Below, piece by piece: positions 40,254-48,246 of a DNA stretch of 64,000 bases. The stretch comes from Streptomyces sp. NBC_00576 (GTDB lineage: Bacteria > Actinomycetota > Actinomycetes > Streptomycetales > Streptomycetaceae). The notes below the pieces were generated by a model. That model saw only the letters and a program-made list of their open reading frames with translations. It had not been told where the DNA came from and searched no databases. The DNA lies in NCBI RefSeq assembly GCF_036345175.1, contig NZ_CP107780.1, forward strand, positions 8,804,001 to 8,868,000, given 5' to 3'. The position numbers and the translations under genes are program-made. How positions within the stretch are numbered: the first letter of the stretch is position 1; each line of letters begins with the position of its first letter.

Positions 40254-42133
40254 GGCCAGTGCTCGTCATCGTGGGCGCCGGTCCGCGGGGGACCGGTCTC
40301 CTGGAGCGGATCGCCGCCAACGCGCCCGAGCTGTACGGGGATTCGGGCCTCGACATCCATCTCGTCGACCCCTATCCGCCGGGCGCCGGCCGGATCTGGC
40401 GCCAGGAGCAGTCCCCGCTGCTGTGGATGAACTCGCAGGCCCAGGACGCCACCATGTTCACCGACGAGACGGTGGCCATGGCGGGCCCGGTGCGTCCGGG
40501 ACCCACGCTGCACGAGTGGGCGGACATCGACGGCCGCGTCTTCTCGGACCGCCAGCGCCTCGGCGCCTATCTGAACTGGGTGTACGAGGAGGCGGTGGCC
40601 GCCCTGCCGCCCGGCATTCGTGTCCAGCACCACGCCGGGCGAGCCCTGCGGGTCGGCGGGCCGCGCGAGGGGCGCCAGCAGGTGTGGCTGGAAGGGCGCG
40701 CCCGGCCGCTGCTCGCCGACCTCGTCGTACTGACGCTCGGGCACCTGGACGCCGAACTCGACGACGAGCAACACGAGTTGGCCGCATACGCGCAGGCCAA
40801 CGGGCTGGTCCATCTGCCGCCCGACTTCACCGCCGACAGTGACCTGTCCGCGCTGCGGCCCGGTGAACCCGTCCTTGTGCGCGGTTTCGGGCTTGCCTTC
40901 GTCGACCTCATGGTGCTCCTTACCGAGGGGCGCGGCGGGAGTTATGAGGGCGATCCCGAGGACCCCGAGGGAGAGTTGACCTACCTGGCGTCCGGGCAGG
41001 AGCCCGTGCTGTACGTCGGTTCGCGGCGCGGGGTGCCGTACCACTCGAAGATCGGCTACGACTGGACCGGTGAACGGCCGCCCCTGCCACGGTTCTTCGG
41101 GCCCGCCGAGGTGGACGCCCTGCTCGCGCGTCCGGACGGCTTCGACTTCCGACGGGACGTATGGCCGCTGGTGGAGAAGGAGTTGGGGTTCGCGCACTAC
41201 CACCGGCTGTTCACCGTCCACCCGGAGCGCACCAGCGGTGCCTGGACGGACTTCGAGGAGAAGTACGCCGGTGCGGACCGGGCGGAGCGTGAGGTGCTGG
41301 TCGCCTCGACGGTGCCCGATCCGGCCGATCGGCTCGACCTCGATGCCCTCGACCGGCCGCTGGAGGGGGTGCGGTATCCGTCGCACGAAGCGCTTCAGGA
41401 GGGGCTGCGGCAGTACATCCGGGACGATCTGACGCGGCATCACGATCCCTCGTACAGCCCGGACCTGGCGGTCTTTCTCGGGCTGCTCTCCGTCTACGGG
41501 CAGTTGGTGCGGCTCGGTGACATCGGGTCCTGGTGGCACGGATTCTTCAGCTATCTGGCCTCCGGGCCGCCCGGACCCCGGCTGCGGCAGATGCTCGCGC
41601 TGTCCCGGGCCGGCCTCCTCAACTTCCTTGGCGCCGACACGACTGTCGCTGCCGAGGACGGGATCTTCCGGGCGCGCGGCGCCAGTGTGCCCGGTGCCTC
41701 GGTGGAGGCCCGCGCGCTCGTCGAGGCGCGGCTGCCGGAACCCACTCTGGAGCGCGCCCGAGACACCCTGCTGCGCGAGCTGTACGACGAGGGGACCGGT
41801 GTGACCCCCGCGGGGCTGCTCGCCGTGGACCCCGGTGACGGGCGGCTCCTGGACCGGGACGGGCGGCCGCATCCACGGCGCTTCGCGCTCGGGCCGCACA
41901 CCGAGGCACGGGGCTCCGGCGCGTTCACCAGGCCGCGCACCGGGGGGCCCGCCTTCCGGCAGAACGACGCGACCGCGCGCGCCGCGCTGGCTTTTCTGCG
42001 GGCGCTGGACGTTGGCGAGCGCGGCGACGATCGCGATGCCGGGCGCGATACCGGACCGGGGACCGAACGCGGTGTCGAACCGGTCGTCGACCGCGGTGTC
42101 GAACGGGTCGCCGATCGCGACGCCGCGGCATGA
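40250..42133 (+). CDS. FAD/NAD(P)-binding protein (pfam13454-like)
   Basis: A 627-residue flavoprotein. The N-terminal dinucleotide-binding motif is VIVGAGPRGTGLLERIA, followed by DPYPPGAGRIWRQEQSPLLW and FGLAFVDLMVLLTEGRGG, all typical of the FAD/NAD(P)-binding family that accompanies some uptake and oxidation gene sets. The reaction is unknown. It is translationally coupled to the permease (4-bp overlap) and precedes a luciferase-like monooxygenase by 52 bp. It may supply reduced flavin or act directly on the imported compound (inference). The C-terminal ~40 residues are charged Arg/Asp/Gly repeats (DRGVERVADRD type) and probably disordered. Confidence 0.82.
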   Translation: MRPVLVIVGAGPRGTGLLERIAANAPELYGDSGLDIHLVDPYPPGAGRIWRQEQSPLLWMNSQAQDATMFTDETVAMAGPVRPGPTLHEWADIDGRVFSDRQRLGAYLNWVYEEAVAALPPGIRVQHHAGRALRVGGPREGRQQVWLEGRARPLLADLVVLTLGHLDAELDDEQHELAAYAQANGLVHLPPDFTADSDLSALRPGEPVLVRGFGLAFVDLMVLLTEGRGGSYEGDPEDPEGELTYLASGQEPVLYVGSRRGVPYHSKIGYDWTGERPPLPRFFGPAEVDALLARPDGFDFRRDVWPLVEKELGFAHYHRLFTVHPERTSGAWTDFEEKYAGADRAEREVLVASTVPDPADRLDLDALDRPLEGVRYPSHEALQEGLRQYIRDDLTRHHDPSYSPDLAVFLGLLSVYGQLVRLGDIGSWWHGFFSYLASGPPGPRLRQMLALSRAGLLNFLGADTTVAAEDGIFRARGASVPGASVEARALVEARLPEPTLERARDTLLRELYDEGTGVTPAGLLAVDPGDGRLLDRDGRPHPRRFALGPHTEARGSGAFTRPRTGGPAFRQNDATARAALAFLRALDVGERGDDRDAGRDTGPGTERGVEPVVDRGVERVADRDAAA

Positions 42134-42185
42134 AGCCTCCTTTATCGCGCGGGTGCTGTGACGCACCGACGAAAGGTTCATCCTC

Positions 42186-43292
42186 ATGACCTCAACGCAC
42201 GGCCGGGGGCTGCTGCACCTGGCCGCCGCCGTCGACCAGCCCGCGGCAGGCCAACAGGCCCTGTTCGACGCCGACTTGTACGTCGAGTCGGCGCGGCTCG
42301 CCGAGAGCGGCGGGCTCGACTTCGTGACGCTCGGCGACTCCTTCGCGCGGCCCGGACCGGACGCGCTCGGAGTTCTCGCCCGGGTCGCGCCCACCACCGC
42401 GAGGATCGGTCTGGTGCCCACCGTGACCGTCACGCGCACCGAGCCCTTCTGCGCCCAGGCGGCGGTGGCGACCCTCGACTGGGTCAGCGGCGGCCGGGCC
42501 GGCTGGCAGCTCGACGTGCCGGCGACCGAGGCCGATGCCCGGCACTTCGGCCGCCGTCGCGCCGCACGGGGCGACGAGCGGTGGCGGAAGGCCGGTGAAG
42601 TCGCCGACGCGGCAGCCCGGTTGTGGGACAACCGGGAGGACGACGCGGAGACACGGGAGCTGGCGACCGGCCGCTTCGTCGACCGGGACGAGCCGGACCA
42701 CGTCGACTTCGAGGGCGCCACCTTCTCCGTCAGGGGCCCGTCCATCGGGCCGCGCCCACCCCAGGGCCACCCTGTCCGCGTCGTCGACGCCACCGAGGGA
42801 CAGTCCCGGCAGACCGCGGCCCGGTACGCCGACGTGGCGCTAGTCCGGGCCGTGAGTGCCGCGCAGGCGGGTGCCGTACGGGACGAACTGCGGGTTGCAG
42901 CGAAGGACTTGGGGCGTGATCCGGACGGGCTGCGGGTCCTCGCGAGCCTGGTCGTCGATCTGGGCGGCGGTGAGCACGCGGCCGAGCCGGGGCACGGGGG
43001 CGGTGGTCCCCGGCCGAGCGTGCACGGCCCGCTGTACCGGGGCGGGCCCGTCGACCTCGCCGAACTGATCACGGCCTGGCACACGTCCGGTGTCGTCGAC
43101 GGCTTCCATCTCGTCCCCGCCGAGCCGCGCCGCGACCTGGAGCGGCTCGTCAACGGAACGGTGGCGCTGCTCCAGCACCGGAGCCTGTTCCGCACCTTCT
43201 ACCCCGGCCGCACTCTCAGGGAGCACCTGGGGCTGGCCCGGCCCGCCAACCACTGCGCCGGGCCGGTCAGGGCCACCGGGGGTGCGGCTTGA
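42186..43292 (+). CDS. LLM-class flavin-dependent monooxygenase
   Basis: A 368-residue bacterial luciferase-like TIM-barrel protein using FMNH2 and O2. Features are LARVAPTTARIGLVPTVTVT, ATLDWVSGGRAGWQLDVPAT and a C-terminal VDGFHLVPAEPRRDLERLVN. Related SsuD/NtaA-type enzymes oxidise alkanesulfonates, EDTA-like chelators or sulfides. Co-location with an amino-acid-type importer and a Cys-type leader peptide favours a sulfur-compound substrate (inference). GAAAGG lies 10 bases before the ATG. It ends the operon, as the next 280 bp lack a gene. Confidence 0.87.
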   Translation: MTSTHGRGLLHLAAAVDQPAAGQQALFDADLYVESARLAESGGLDFVTLGDSFARPGPDALGVLARVAPTTARIGLVPTVTVTRTEPFCAQAAVATLDWVSGGRAGWQLDVPATEADARHFGRRRAARGDERWRKAGEVADAAARLWDNREDDAETRELATGRFVDRDEPDHVDFEGATFSVRGPSIGPRPPQGHPVRVVDATEGQSRQTAARYADVALVRAVSAAQAGAVRDELRVAAKDLGRDPDGLRVLASLVVDLGGGEHAAEPGHGGGGPRPSVHGPLYRGGPVDLAELITAWHTSGVVDGFHLVPAEPRRDLERLVNGTVALLQHRSLFRTFYPGRTLREHLGLARPANHCAGPVRATGGAA

Positions 43293-43572
43293 CCGTACGG
43301 ACGCCGAGGCGCGGGCGGATGCGCCTCGCGGCGTACTCTCCGGGCGTCGACAGCACCACCGTATGGGCCGAACCGGGTGCAGGGTCGCAGATCGAGTTCT
43401 CCACCTCGCGCTCGCACCTCGGGTTGAGCGAACCCGTATGGACGGGCTGGCTGAGCGCTGCCCTCGTAAAGATGACATACAGGTTGTGTACGGCCGCGCA
43501 CAGGACGCGTGGTCCGGGCGTGTGCCGAAGGCGGCGCACGGATTGATTTCAGGGAGTGGCTGGAATGAGTTC

Positions 43573-44355
43573 ATGACGGCGGACGTGTCCGAGGCGTGGC
43601 AGGAGTGGCACGATCGGCGCATTGAGACGGTGTCGGCGCCCTACGGGCCCCTCGCACTCGTCGGTACGCACTGGATAGAGGACTTTCCGGACGGTCGACT
43701 TCCGGCCGTCCCCGGCCGCTGGACGGCCGACGGTGACGGGATAGTCCTGGACGCCGGGGCCGCGGACGGGCTGACGCTCGACGGTGAGCCCTTCGCCGGG
43801 GAGGTCAGGCTGACCGCCGACCCCGGTCCGGCGGGCGCGGCCCGGGTCGGCCTGGGCGAGCGACGCCTGGTCGTACTGGTGCGCGAGGGCAGCTGGGGTG
43901 TGCGCGACTTCGACCCAGCCGTCGAGGCGCGTACGGCGTTCAAGGGCGTCGAGGTCACCCCGTACGACCCGCGCTGGTCGGTACCCGGCCGGTTCACGCC
44001 GTACGACGGGCGGCGCACCGTGCGGGTCGCGAACGCGGACGGGCGGGAGCGCGGGCTCGGGCTCGGCGGTGAACTGTCGTTCCCGCTGGACGGGCAGGAA
44101 CAGACGCTGCGGGTGACGGTCGAGGAGGACGGCACTCTGTGGGCCGTCTTCGCCGACTCGACCAGCGGCGACGGCAGTTACCGCTTCCGGTTCCTGCGCC
44201 CCGCCGCCCCGGACGCCGAGGGGCGCACGACGGTGGACTTCAATCGGTCCCTGCTTCCACCGTGCGCGTTCGCCGACCATTTCGTCTGCCCCTTTCCCCC
44301 GCCGGGCAATACGCTGGGCGTCGCGATAGCCGCAGGCGAGCGCGATCTTCGCTAG
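43573..44355 (+). CDS. DUF1684 family protein
   Basis: A 260-residue soluble protein. The family sequence is seen in WSVPGRFTPYDGRRTVRVAN, LSFPLDGQEQTLRVTVEEDG and the C-terminal TVDFNRSLLPPCAFADHFVC plus CPFPPPGNTLGVAIAAGE. Function is unknown. ATG 43573 is a reasonable start; the frame is open well upstream, but the residues there belong to the LLM gene shadow. The preceding gap 43293-43572 contains a weak 85-codon frame with little coding character. The gene is followed by a hairpin terminator. Confidence 0.82.
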   Translation: MTADVSEAWQEWHDRRIETVSAPYGPLALVGTHWIEDFPDGRLPAVPGRWTADGDGIVLDAGAADGLTLDGEPFAGEVRLTADPGPAGAARVGLGERRLVVLVREGSWGVRDFDPAVEARTAFKGVEVTPYDPRWSVPGRFTPYDGRRTVRVANADGRERGLGLGGELSFPLDGQEQTLRVTVEEDGTLWAVFADSTSGDGSYRFRFLRPAAPDAEGRTTVDFNRSLLPPCAFADHFVCPFPPPGNTLGVAIAAGERDLR

Positions 44356-44372
44356 AACACCGAATCCCTTGA

Positions 44373-44401
44373 TCAACCCCTGTGAGCCGTACGGGGGTTG
44401 A
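44373..44401 (+). terminator. Hairpin terminator after DUF1684 gene
   Basis: TCAACCCC (44373-44380) and GGGGTTGA (44394-44401) form a perfect 8-bp stem with a 13-base loop, 18 bp after the stop. Confidence 0.7.
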
Positions 44402-44575
44402 ACAACGTGAGGCCGAAAGGCGCCCTTGCGTCGGCCGGTCGAACAGCCGAATACTCCCACCCAGCGCTTGTCAGGGTCACAGCATGTCCGGAATCCGGAC
44501 AGAGTCGTCCCTGACTGCGCCTCACGGGCCCCGACCCCACGCGGGCCCCCGACTTCCCATGTGGAGGAACGACAA

Positions 44576-45484
44576 GTGAGGATCAAGCGCACCACCCCCC
44601 GCAGTGGCATTACGAGACGGACCCGGCTGATTGCCGTCAGCACCGGACTCGTGGCCGCGGCCGCCGTCGCGATCCCCAACGCGACCGCCGCCGACGTCAC
44701 CACCTTCAGCACCGCCCAGCTCGCCCAGACGAGCAGCGCGGTGCTCAAGGCCGATATCCCGGGCACCGCCTGGGCCGTCGACGCCAAGACGAATCGCGTT
44801 GTCGTCACCGTCGACAGCACGGTCTCCAAGGTGGAGATCGCGAAGATCAAGCGGCAGGCGGGTACCACCGCCGACGCCATCACCATCAAGAAGACCCCGG
44901 GCAAGTTCAGCAAACTGATCTCCGGCGGCGACGCAATCTATGCGAGTAGCTGGCGCTGCTCCCTGGGCTTCAACGTCCGCAGCGGTTCCACCTACTACTT
45001 CCTGACCGCCGGTCACTGCACCGACGGCGCGGGCAACTGGTGGTCCAACTCCGGTCGTACGACACTGCTCGGCGCGACCTCGGGCTCCAGCTTCCCGACG
45101 AACGACTACGGCATCGTCAAGTACGCGAGCAGCTACCCCACGAGCTCGATCTCGGGCACCGTCGGCAGCGTCGACATCACCAGCGCCGCCACCCCGTCCG
45201 TGAACACCACGGTCTACCGCCGCGGTTCCACCACCGGCACGCACAGCGGTCGGGTCACCGCACTGAACACGACCGTCAACTACGGCGGCGGCGATGTCGT
45301 CTACGGCATGATCCAGACCACGGTCTGCGCCGAGCCCGGCGACTCCGGCGGCCCGCTCTACTCCAACGGCGGCGTCGCCTATGGTCTGACCTCTGGCGGC
45401 AGCGGCAACTGCTCCTCCGGTGGCACGACCTTCTTCCAGCCGGTCACGGAAGCCCTGAGCGCCTACGGCGTCAGCGTCTTCTAG
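44576..45484 (+). CDS. Streptogrisin B-like secreted serine protease precursor (S1)
   Basis: A 302-residue pre-pro-protease. The signal peptide spans about residues 1-38 (RTRLIAVSTGLVAAAAVAIP, ANA-type end), then a short propeptide, then a mature domain beginning ISGGDAIYASSWRCSLGFNV. The triad is His in YFLTAGHCTDG, Asp in FPTNDYGIVKY and Ser in EPGDSGGPLY; the C-terminal block SGGTTFFQPVTEALSAYGVS is nearly that of streptogrisin B. GTG 44576 has GGAGG 8 bases upstream. The mature enzyme is a chymotrypsin-like extracellular protease that self-matures after export. It is flanked by terminators. Confidence 0.94.
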   Translation: MRIKRTTPRSGITRRTRLIAVSTGLVAAAAVAIPNATAADVTTFSTAQLAQTSSAVLKADIPGTAWAVDAKTNRVVVTVDSTVSKVEIAKIKRQAGTTADAITIKKTPGKFSKLISGGDAIYASSWRCSLGFNVRSGSTYYFLTAGHCTDGAGNWWSNSGRTTLLGATSGSSFPTNDYGIVKYASSYPTSSISGTVGSVDITSAATPSVNTTVYRRGSTTGTHSGRVTALNTTVNYGGGDVVYGMIQTTVCAEPGDSGGPLYSNGGVAYGLTSGGSGNCSSGGTTFFQPVTEALSAYGVSVF

Positions 45485-45546
45485 GGCCTGCCCTACGGCA
45501 CCATCGTTTTCCGCACGGCCTGACCTGCAGCCGGCAGCAGCAGGAG

Positions 45547-45577
45547 AGCCCCCGTACGCAACTCGCGTGCGGGGGCT
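45547..45577. terminator. Terminator hairpin
   Basis: AGCCCCCGTACGC (45547-45559) pairs with GCGTGCGGGGGCT (45565-45577) with one G-T wobble. It lies between the protease and the slipin gene and is followed by TCTTGT. Confidence 0.8.
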
Positions 45578-45673
45578 CGCTCTTGTCCGCCCGTCGGAGT
45601 TACCTTCGAAGTACAGGAAAGAAGTACAGGAAGTCTCCCCTGCATACGCCCACTTCGGACCCTGGGGGCCGGC

Positions 45674-46618
45674 ATGGTCGAGGAGCTGGTGACGGCGGGA
45701 GTCGCTGTCGCGTCCGCCGGAGCGCTGTACGTGGCGGCTGCGGCGCGGGTCGTCAAACAGTACGAGCGGGGTGTGGTGTTCCGCCTCGGGCGGCTCACGT
45801 CGAGTGTGCGCGGGCCCGGGTTCACCGTGATCGTGCCCTTCGTGGACAAGCTCCGCAAAGTCAACATGCAGATCGTGACGATGCCCGTGCCCGCGCAGGA
45901 GGGCATCACCCGGGACAACGTCACGGTCCGGGTCGACGCGGTCGTCTACTTCAAGGTCGTCGACGCGGCCGAGGCGGTCGTCCAGGTCGAGGACTACCGG
46001 TTCGCGGTCTCGCAGATGGCGCAGACCTCGCTGCGTTCGATCATCGGCAAGAGTGACCTGGACGATCTGCTGTCCAACCGGGAGAAGCTCAACCAGGGCC
46101 TGGAGCTGATGATCGACAGCCCGGCCATGGGCTGGGGTGTGCAGATCGACCGGGTCGAGATCAAGGACGTGTCCCTGCCGGAGACCATGAAGCGATCGAT
46201 GGCCCGGCAGGCCGAGGCGGACCGGGAGCGCCGGGCCCGGGTCATCAACGCGGACGCCGAGTTGCAGGCCTCGAAGAAACTGGCGGAGGCCGCCGGCGTG
46301 ATGTCCGAGCAGCCCGCCGCCCTCCAACTCCGGCTGCTCCAGACGGTGGTGGCGGTCGCGGCCGAGAAGAACTCGACGCTCGTCCTGCCCTTCCCGGTGG
46401 AACTGCTCCGTTTCCTGGAGCGGGCGCAGCAGCCGGCTGGGCAGTCGGCCGGGCCGCCGGTCGCGCCCTCGGCAGGACCGGCGCAGCCGGAGATCGGCGA
46501 GCGATCCGAGCGGCCCGAGGGGCTCGAGCGATCTGAGCAATCCGTGCAGGAGCAACTGCCGTCGGCTGCGTCCCTGTTGGAATTGAATCCCCAAGAGGCG
46601 AATTCGAGACAGGACTAG
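45674..46618 (+). CDS. SPFH/Band-7 domain protein (slipin)
   Basis: A 314-residue stomatin-like membrane scaffold protein. A short N-terminal hydrophobic segment (VTAGVAVASAGALYVAAAA) anchors it, then the Band-7 domain: VKQYERGVVFRLGRLTSSVR, GFTVIVPFVDKLRKVNMQIV and ALRSIIG-like TSLRSIIGKSDLDDLLSNRE. The C-terminal ~70 residues are Gln/Pro/Ser/Glu-rich. Slipins organise membrane microdomains and often act with NfeD-type proteases; no nfeD is adjacent. It lies between two streptogrisin-family genes on the same strand, separated by a terminator from the first. Confidence 0.92.
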   Translation: MVEELVTAGVAVASAGALYVAAAARVVKQYERGVVFRLGRLTSSVRGPGFTVIVPFVDKLRKVNMQIVTMPVPAQEGITRDNVTVRVDAVVYFKVVDAAEAVVQVEDYRFAVSQMAQTSLRSIIGKSDLDDLLSNREKLNQGLELMIDSPAMGWGVQIDRVEIKDVSLPETMKRSMARQAEADRERRARVINADAELQASKKLAEAAGVMSEQPAALQLRLLQTVVAVAAEKNSTLVLPFPVELLRFLERAQQPAGQSAGPPVAPSAGPAQPEIGERSERPEGLERSEQSVQEQLPSAASLLELNPQEANSRQD

Positions 46619-46864
46619 ACCTCACGGTCCGCCCACTGGTTACTCACTCGTAGTGTTTGCAGTGCGAATACATGTGGAGCGAGTGTGAGATGACCGTGGA
46701 CAGTCAAGGTGGGTCTGCGGGTGGGGGCGCGCGCCCGTTTATCTACGCGCGTCCTGAAGTCGACCTTGTGTGCTCCCCGGGCGTCTCGGAATAGTGGGTG
46801 CCGTTCCACCGGCGACGGAGGTCCCCACAACCTCCGGCCGAACCCCCCCACAGGAGGACGTAAG

Positions 46865-47944
46865 TTGAAGCACCGACGCATATCAGGGCGCCGTGTCACC
46901 GTGGCAGGAGCGGGCATCGTCGCGCTCGTCGCCGCGGGAGTGACCTTCCAGAGTGCGAACGCGAGTGAGGTCGCCAAGACCGCGGAACCCAAGGCCCTTT
47001 CGGTCCTGGCGGCCGGAAAGATCGCCTCGACGCTCGACAGGGACCTCGGCGCCGACGTCGCGGGAACGTACTACGACGCGAAGGCAAAGAATCTCGTCGT
47101 CAACGTGCTCGACGAAGCGGCGGCCAAGGCCGTCGAGTCGGCCGGCGCCCGGGCTCGGCTCGTCGAGAACTCCGTCGCCGAACTCGACAGCGCCCGTACG
47201 ACCCTGAAGCAGGACGCGACCATCCCCGGCACCTCGTGGGCGGTCGACCCGACGGCCAACAAGGTCGTCGTCACCGCCGACCGCACGGTCTCCTCGGCCG
47301 AGTGGACCAAGCTCACCAAGGTCGTCGACGGACTCGGCGGCACGGCCGAACTCCAGCGCACGAAGGGGGAGTTCAGGACCTTCGTGGCCGGCGGCGACGC
47401 GATCACCGGCAGCGGTGGCCGCTGCTCGCTCGGCTTCAACGTCGTCAAGGGCGGCGAGCCGTACTTCCTGACCGCCGGGCACTGCACCGAGGCGATCTCG
47501 ACGTGGTCGGACTCGTCCGGCGTGATCGGCGAGAACGAGTCGTCCAGCTTCCCCGGCAACGACTACGGCCTGGTCAAGTACACGGCCGACGTCGCCCACC
47601 CGAGCCAGGTCAACCTCTACAACGGCAGCTCCCAGCGGATCACCGGCGCGGCCTCGGCCACCGTCGGCCAGTCGGTGACCCGCAGCGGTTCCACGACCCA
47701 GGTGCACTCCGGCACGGTCACCGGTCTGAACGCGACCGTGAACTACGGCAACGGCGACATCGTCAACGGGCTCATCCAGACCGACGTCTGCGCCGAGCCC
47801 GGTGACAGTGGAGGCTCGCTGTTCTCGGGCAGCAGTGCGATCGGCCTCACCTCCGGCGGCAGCGGCGACTGCAGCTCGGGCGGGGAGACCTTCTTCCAGC
47901 CGGTCACGGAGGCGCTGTCGGCCACCGGTACGCAGATCGGCTGA
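46865..47944 (+). CDS. Streptogrisin C/D-like secreted serine protease precursor (S1)
   Basis: A 359-residue pre-pro-protease. A signal peptide with VTVAGAGIVALVAAGVTFQS is followed by a larger propeptide than in streptogrisin B (about residues 38-172, alpha-lytic protease prodomain type with ADVAGTYYDAKAKNLVVNVL). The mature domain has FVAGGDAITGSGGRCSLGFN, His in YFLTAGHCTEA, Asp in PGNDYGLVKY and Ser in EPGDSGGSLF. TTG 46865 is the start, with AGGAGG at 46852-46857 seven bases upstream and no other good start. It ends in a hairpin terminator. Specificity not predicted. Confidence 0.93.
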   Translation: MKHRRISGRRVTVAGAGIVALVAAGVTFQSANASEVAKTAEPKALSVLAAGKIASTLDRDLGADVAGTYYDAKAKNLVVNVLDEAAAKAVESAGARARLVENSVAELDSARTTLKQDATIPGTSWAVDPTANKVVVTADRTVSSAEWTKLTKVVDGLGGTAELQRTKGEFRTFVAGGDAITGSGGRCSLGFNVVKGGEPYFLTAGHCTEAISTWSDSSGVIGENESSSFPGNDYGLVKYTADVAHPSQVNLYNGSSQRITGAASATVGQSVTRSGSTTQVHSGTVTGLNATVNYGNGDIVNGLIQTDVCAEPGDSGGSLFSGSSAIGLTSGGSGDCSSGGETFFQPVTEALSATGTQIG

Positions 47945-47996
47945 GGTCTTTCCCGCACGCACCATTCCTTCCCCGGGCTGATCGGTCCGGGACGGT

Positions 47997-48021
47997 CCCG
48001 CCCCTGGTTCCCGGGGGCGGG
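47997..48021 (+). terminator. Terminator hairpin after second protease
   Basis: CCCGCCCC (47997-48004) and GGGGCGGG (48014-48021) form a stem with a 9-base loop, followed by ATTTCGTCATT. Confidence 0.7.
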
Positions 48022-48156
48022 ATTTCGTCATTGAGCGAGGCGGTTCGGCGAGGCCGTACACAGGGGCCGTGGCGGCGTCTGCGGCATTTGAGCGCCCGCA
48101 GTCGCCCTTGATCAGGTCGCTGACCGGGGCTGATGGGGCTAGAGTGAATGAATCAA

Positions 48157-48207
48157 TCGAACGGAAGTGCGAATCAAGTATCGGTCGATCATCGAACTGG
48201 TGATCGA
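48157..48207 (+). promoter_or_regulatory. Two imperfect SOS (LexA) boxes upstream of dnaE2
   Basis: TCGAAC-ggaa-GTGCGA (48157-48172) and TCGAAC-tggt-GATCGA (48192-48207) each match the actinobacterial pattern TCGAACnnnnGTTCGA except at one base. They lie 75 and 40 bp before the dnaE2 start. The second is nested in a further dyad TCGATCA...TGATCGA (48185-48207). Control by LexA is inferred. Confidence 0.6.
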
Positions 48208-48246
48208 TTGTATGGCCGAAAAGGGGTGGCGTGATGGAGGTGCGGC

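Noticed and set aside
40223..43195. 990-codon reverse-strand ORF
   Set aside because: Shadow of the FAD protein and monooxygenase genes, whose motifs are all on the + strand.
43289..43546. 85-codon ORF after the monooxygenase with a TTGA overlap
   Set aside because: No similarity or ribosome site and weak codon bias; kept as intergenic.
37160..44355. CRISPR array or phage genes in the accessory parts
   Set aside because: No regularly spaced repeats and no phage structural or integrase genes were seen anywhere in the window.
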